A stretch of 64,000 nucleotides of DNA from Acidimicrobiia bacterium UBA5794 (GTDB taxonomy: Bacteria > Actinomycetota > Acidimicrobiia > Spongiisociales > UBA5794). Under the pieces are notes generated by a model, which was given only the letters and a program-made list of their open reading frames with translations, was not told the origin of the DNA and did not search any database. Positions 60,790 through 64,000 of this stretch are shown here, piece after piece. Both the position numbers and the translations under genes were made by a program. Position 1 is the first letter of the stretch, and each line of letters starts with the position of its first letter. The DNA is taken from assembly GCA_002418265.1 (NCBI GenBank), contig DIDS01000011.1, positions 33,762 to 97,761 of the forward strand, in the 5' to 3' direction.

Positions 60790-62100
60790 GTGAGCGAAGA
60801 CGCATCCCCATTGCCGATCCCTGGAGGACTCCAAGGCCGAGACTTTTGGATCCTCATGGGATATGCCGTTGTGCTCGGTCTTGTTGGCGTCGTCGCTTCG
60901 CTCGTGTTCTTGGGGGTGACCGAGCTCGGGGAGGAGTGGTATGGGGCGTCGGCGACGGGCTGGTTCGACGGCCACGTGTGGTGGATCGGTGTTGCCGCTG
61001 GAGCCGGGCTCATTGTTGGCGTGTTACGTCACGTTCTGCATATGCCAAAGAAGATCCCTGGACTTATCAAGGATCTTGAGGAACAGCACATTGCAACACG
61101 GTGGGTTCCGTCGATCGTGGCTGTGTCGGCGGTTTCCCTGGTTGGCGGTGCCAGTCTTGGGCCCGAAGTGGCTTTGGGGCAGATGGGTGGTGGTGCAGCA
61201 GAGCTGCTCGCCAGGCGTGGCGGCCTTGATGAAGACGACACGAAGAGCCTGACCCTTACAGGAATGGCGGGAGCATTTGGTGGCCTCTTTTCGAGTCCGG
61301 TGATGACGATGGTGCTCTTGCTCGAAATCGCACGCCCGGTGGGGCGTCAATTCAGGCGCGCCTTTTACGGCATCCTGGTTGCTTCCAGTGTCTCGTTTGG
61401 CATCTACTTCGCAATCGCTGGAACCGTGTTCCTCGGGATCTATACGGTTCCGCAATACACGTTCGAGAACTGGCACCTATTCGCTGGAATCGGTCTTGGC
61501 ATACTCTCAGCTGTCATTGTGGTCGTCCTGTTTGCGATTGGCAACGTGCTCAATCGCCTCTTCGATCGTGTCTCATTGCCCGCCATCGCAAAGCCGATAC
61601 TCGGTGGGTTGATCTTCGGAACCGTGGGATATGCCCTGCCTCTGACGAACTTCACGGGGAGTGCACAGCTCAACACGGTTCTGACAACGGGAGGAACCCT
61701 CGGAGCGGGACTTCTCATTTCCATTCTGATCGGCAAAATGGTCGCCTTTGCTGCAAGTACCGCAAGTGGCTTCATCGGCGGACCGATTTTCCCCATGCTC
61801 TTCATCGGCGGTACTTCAGGTGTCATCATCAGCGAGATATTCTCCGGCATCCCACTCGGTCTCGCCTTTACTTGCATGCTCTCTGCCGTACCTGGTGCGG
61901 TCGTGTCGGCACCACTTTCGATGGTGTTGTTGGCGGCACTGTTTGCCCAGATTGGAACGCTTCAGACGACGCCGGTGGTCATCGCCGTCGGAACCGCCTA
62001 TCTCACACTCGCTGGACTAAAGACACTGATCGCGGAGCGTTCGAAGACCCAAGGTGATGCTGGCGCAACCGCGCCACTATCAGACGATTCTGCGGTCTGA
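60790..62100 (+). CDS. ClC-family chloride channel or H+/Cl- antiporter
   Basis: 436 aa, GTG start. ClC motifs: GGASLGPEVALGQMGG with the gating Glu in GPE, and GKMVAFAASTASGFIGGPIFPMLFIGG (the G-x-F-x-P region is GGPIFP). About ten to twelve membrane helices. No CBS domains at the C-terminus. The selectivity motif GSGIP is replaced, so ion preference is open. Confidence 0.88.
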   Translation: MSEDASPLPIPGGLQGRDFWILMGYAVVLGLVGVVASLVFLGVTELGEEWYGASATGWFDGHVWWIGVAAGAGLIVGVLRHVLHMPKKIPGLIKDLEEQHIATRWVPSIVAVSAVSLVGGASLGPEVALGQMGGGAAELLARRGGLDEDDTKSLTLTGMAGAFGGLFSSPVMTMVLLLEIARPVGRQFRRAFYGILVASSVSFGIYFAIAGTVFLGIYTVPQYTFENWHLFAGIGLGILSAVIVVVLFAIGNVLNRLFDRVSLPAIAKPILGGLIFGTVGYALPLTNFTGSAQLNTVLTTGGTLGAGLLISILIGKMVAFAASTASGFIGGPIFPMLFIGGTSGVIISEIFSGIPLGLAFTCMLSAVPGAVVSAPLSMVLLAALFAQIGTLQTTPVVIAVGTAYLTLAGLKTLIAERSKTQGDAGATAPLSDDSAV

Positions 62101-62712
62101 CGCCCACTTGGCCAGTTCGTGGCGGCTGGAGAGTTGGAGTTTTCGAAGGACCGAGCTGACGTGGGTTTCGACTGTCTTGACCGAGATGCTCAGGCGCGTC
62201 GCAATCTGTTTGTACGCATAACCCCGTGCGATCTGGCGCATGACTTCCTGCTCCCTGGGTGTGAGCGAGTCGAGTTCAGGGTCCTCCTGGACGGGCACAG
62301 CACGGGCAAAGGCATCAAGCACGAAACCGGCCAGTGACGGGGAGAACACAGCGTCGCCGTGTGCGATTCGGGAGATGGCATCGGCCAGTTCGTCCGGATC
62401 GATCGACTTGGTCACATAGCCCCGTGCCCCGGCGCGAATCATCTCGATGACGTCTTCAGGAGCGTCTGAAACGGAAAGCGCAAGGAATCGGATGTCTGGA
62501 TTGGTCTCGAGTACGTTTGCTACTACGGACTTGCCGCCGCCACCCGGCATGTGGACATCGATGAGCACGACGTCGGGTCGAGTCCTACGGATCTGATCAA
62601 CCGCCTCGTCCACATCGGACGACGACCCCGCAATGTCAAATGTGTCTTCAAGTTCGGATTGAACGCCGCTGAGGAAGATGCGGTGGTCGTCCACGAGATA
62701 CACACTTGTCAC
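62080..62712 (-). CDS. NarL/LuxR-family response regulator
   Basis: 210 aa. Receiver with D8-D9, phospho-acceptor D52 (LIDVHMPGGGG) and Lys in YVTKSIDPDE; LuxR-type helix-turn-helix from about 148 (LTPREQEVMRQIARG, SVKTVETHVSSVLRKL). Starts in a 4-base overlap with the kinase stop at 62709. Overlaps the ClC gene end on the opposite strand by 21 bases. Confidence 0.93.
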   Translation of the reverse strand: MTSVYLVDDHRIFLSGVQSELEDTFDIAGSSSDVDEAVDQIRRTRPDVVLIDVHMPGGGGKSVVANVLETNPDIRFLALSVSDAPEDVIEMIRAGARGYVTKSIDPDELADAISRIAHGDAVFSPSLAGFVLDAFARAVPVQEDPELDSLTPREQEVMRQIARGYAYKQIATRLSISVKTVETHVSSVLRKLQLSSRHELAKWASDRRIV

Positions 62713-63902
62713 GGCGTCCCCCCTTTCATCGTGAGGTGCACTTCGGTACCGACACCGACCTTTGAGTCGATCACGGCATCGCCTCCGTGCCGGTGCATTC
62801 TCGCACGGATCGACTCGGCAACGCCCTTTCTGTCCTTGCCGATGTTGTCCGGGTCGAATCCGATGCCCTGGTCGGTGATGAATACCTCGACCGTACCGTC
62901 GTGTGCTTCGGCGAACACCGAGACTTTCGATGCACCGGAGTGCTTCGCTGCGTTCATCATCGCTTCGGTTGCCGCCGACACGAGCGCCGCCTGACGATCC
63001 GAGGGAAGAGATCCCTCACCGACGACTACGACTGTGACGGGGACGTCGTGCCGCTCCTCAACATTGGTGGCGGCCTCCCCGAGAGCACCCCTCAGCGTCG
63101 CAGAATCGCCAGCCGCCTCGTCAAACAGCCACGAACGCAGTTCACGTTCCTGGCTTCGTGCAAGCGTCACCATCTTTTTGGGATCGTCACTGCGTTGAAT
63201 CAAGGCAAGTGTTTGGAGCACCGAGTCGTGAAGATGCGCGGCCACCTCGGCCTTTTCCTCGGACCGTATTCTTGCTCTGCGTTCGGTTCGTAAATCCTCC
63301 ATGAGCGACCACAGCCACGGACCGGCAACGATCACGAATCCACCCACAGCGGCCAGCAGGGCAAGAGCCAAGATCCCCGTGCCCTGCAACGTGTCAAGCG
63401 ATGACAGCACCACCACCAAGCCAGCGATCATCATGACGAGCCCACCAATGACGAGCCACCATGAACGTCGTCTTCCAGCGGTTCCGGTGATACCGGCCAG
63501 GGACTGCTCGTAGTTGACGCCTGAGGTGTCGATGGCGATCGCCAATCCAAAGATGACGAGTGTGGCTGGCCACACCACGGCTCCGAACCACAACCCGATG
63601 CCCTGGAAAAGCAGCATGGAAGCAATGAACATCAGGCCGAGACCAACTGTTTGGGGAACCGTGGCTTCCCTGTGTGGTTGCGGCTCGTTCGACGCGTCCT
63701 CCGGCACGATGAGAGCCGCGAGAACATAGAGCACCAGACCCACACCACCAGCCAACGTGGCGCAGATGAAGGCCGCGCGGACATAGATCGATCGATGCCC
63801 GAAACGCTCGGCAATGCCGCCTGCAACACCTGCCAGGAGCCGATCATCGGGGCTACGAAGGAACGGCCAGGCGAATCGTCGTCCTTGGGTTGTGGCGGTC
63901 AC
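62709..63902 (-). CDS. Sensor histidine kinase with N-terminal PspC domain
   Basis: 397 aa. Residues about 12-70 are a PspC-like domain (DDRLLAGVAGGIAERFGHRS), then several TM segments. HisKA_3 with the phospho-acceptor His in AAHLHDSVLQTLALIQRS, and HATPase_c with the N-box MMNAAKHSGASK, G1 DQGIGFD and G2 KGVAESIRARM. PspC domains relate to envelope stress sensing, so a membrane-stress input is likely but unproven. Pairs with the downstream regulator. Confidence 0.9.
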   Translation of the reverse strand: MTATTQGRRFAWPFLRSPDDRLLAGVAGGIAERFGHRSIYVRAAFICATLAGGVGLVLYVLAALIVPEDASNEPQPHREATVPQTVGLGLMFIASMLLFQGIGLWFGAVVWPATLVIFGLAIAIDTSGVNYEQSLAGITGTAGRRRSWWLVIGGLVMMIAGLVVVLSSLDTLQGTGILALALLAAVGGFVIVAGPWLWSLMEDLRTERRARIRSEEKAEVAAHLHDSVLQTLALIQRSDDPKKMVTLARSQERELRSWLFDEAAGDSATLRGALGEAATNVEERHDVPVTVVVVGEGSLPSDRQAALVSAATEAMMNAAKHSGASKVSVFAEAHDGTVEVFITDQGIGFDPDNIGKDRKGVAESIRARMHRHGGDAVIDSKVGVGTEVHLTMKGGTP

Positions 63903-64000
63903 GGTGTGTGGTCCTTATGTGGCGGCTGCATCATGAGCCTCAGAATGGTGTCACAGCTGCACGAAACTCACAACTAGCCCCGATTATTCACGGGGCGGCG

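Noticed and set aside
1..64000. tRNA, rRNA, tmRNA, SRP RNA or riboswitch genes
   Set aside because: I looked in every gap for cloverleaf arms, CCA ends and known riboswitch cores and could not support any; a covariance-model search was not possible here.

Overview
This window holds the replication-origin region of a chromosome. It is moderately GC-rich (about 60% by eye), and its gene order points to an actinobacterium, probably a deep-branching lineage such as Acidimicrobiia; the class-level placement is inference. The evidence is the core order gyrA-gyrB-dciA-recF-dnaN-dnaA on the minus strand, then rpmH-rnpA-yidD-yidC-jag-rsmG-parA-parB on the plus strand. Facing parB is a minus-strand run GNAT-pseudokinase-sigma-anti-sigma-trxB-trxA-cwlM. 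This matches the order I know from Mycobacterium (Rv3909 to Rv3924). A DUF3566-type gene after gyrA, an ino1-padR pair and a hemolysin III-uppS pair are also actinobacterial arrangements.

Layout. 1-1.2 kb: end of a NarL-type two-component system. 1.3-12.1 kb: two GH130-type glycosidase/phosphorylase paralogues, an (alpha/alpha)6-type protein and a GT4 glycosyltransferase. These flank a plus-strand group made of a Rieske-FAD reductase, transaldolase, ribokinase-family kinase and a queuosine-salvage (DUF2419/Qng1) protein. 12.2-14.4 kb: MFS exporter and DUF3566 protein. 14.5-23.0 kb: gyrA to dnaA. The dnaN-dnaA spacer (21466-21651) has DnaA boxes, a G-run and TAG trinucleotides, and looks like oriC. 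A 14-bp inverted repeat of DnaA-type boxes lies upstream of dnaA. 23.5-28.6 kb: rpmH to parB, with two parS sites before rsmG. 28.6-29.0 kb: repeats. 29-35 kb: the cwlM-trx-sigM group. 35-39.5 kb: histone-deacetylase-like hydrolase, pilT, rnhA, cca. 39.6-44.6 kb: argC-argB-argR-argG-argH behind an ARG-box-like palindrome. 44.7-50.5 kb: cupin, hemolysin III, cis-prenyltransferase, histidine phosphatase, UPF0316 protein, pyrE, membrane protein, nfo. 50.6-54.9 kb: GT2-HEAT-CheY group and an MFS protein. 55-64 kb: aldehyde dehydrogenase, FAD oxidoreductase, alpha carbonic anhydrase, ino1, padR, ClC channel and a second NarL-type two-component system whose kinase carries a PspC domain.

The least expected structure is a mosaic family of hairpin-rich intergenic repeats (13.88, 28.76, 28.94 and 44.57 kb). 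Two copies reach into neighbouring genes and encode the last ~10 residues of ArgH and of the CwlM homologue. Two of their stems show paired base changes between copies. Other points worth a look are the kinase-Qng1-transaldolase grouping, an isolated MurJ-type pseudokinase, a CwlM homologue without zinc ligands, a GyrA with a changed quinolone-determining motif, and a 24-bp perfect inverted repeat between padR and the ClC gene. No tRNA, rRNA, CRISPR array, transposase or prophage gene was recognised.
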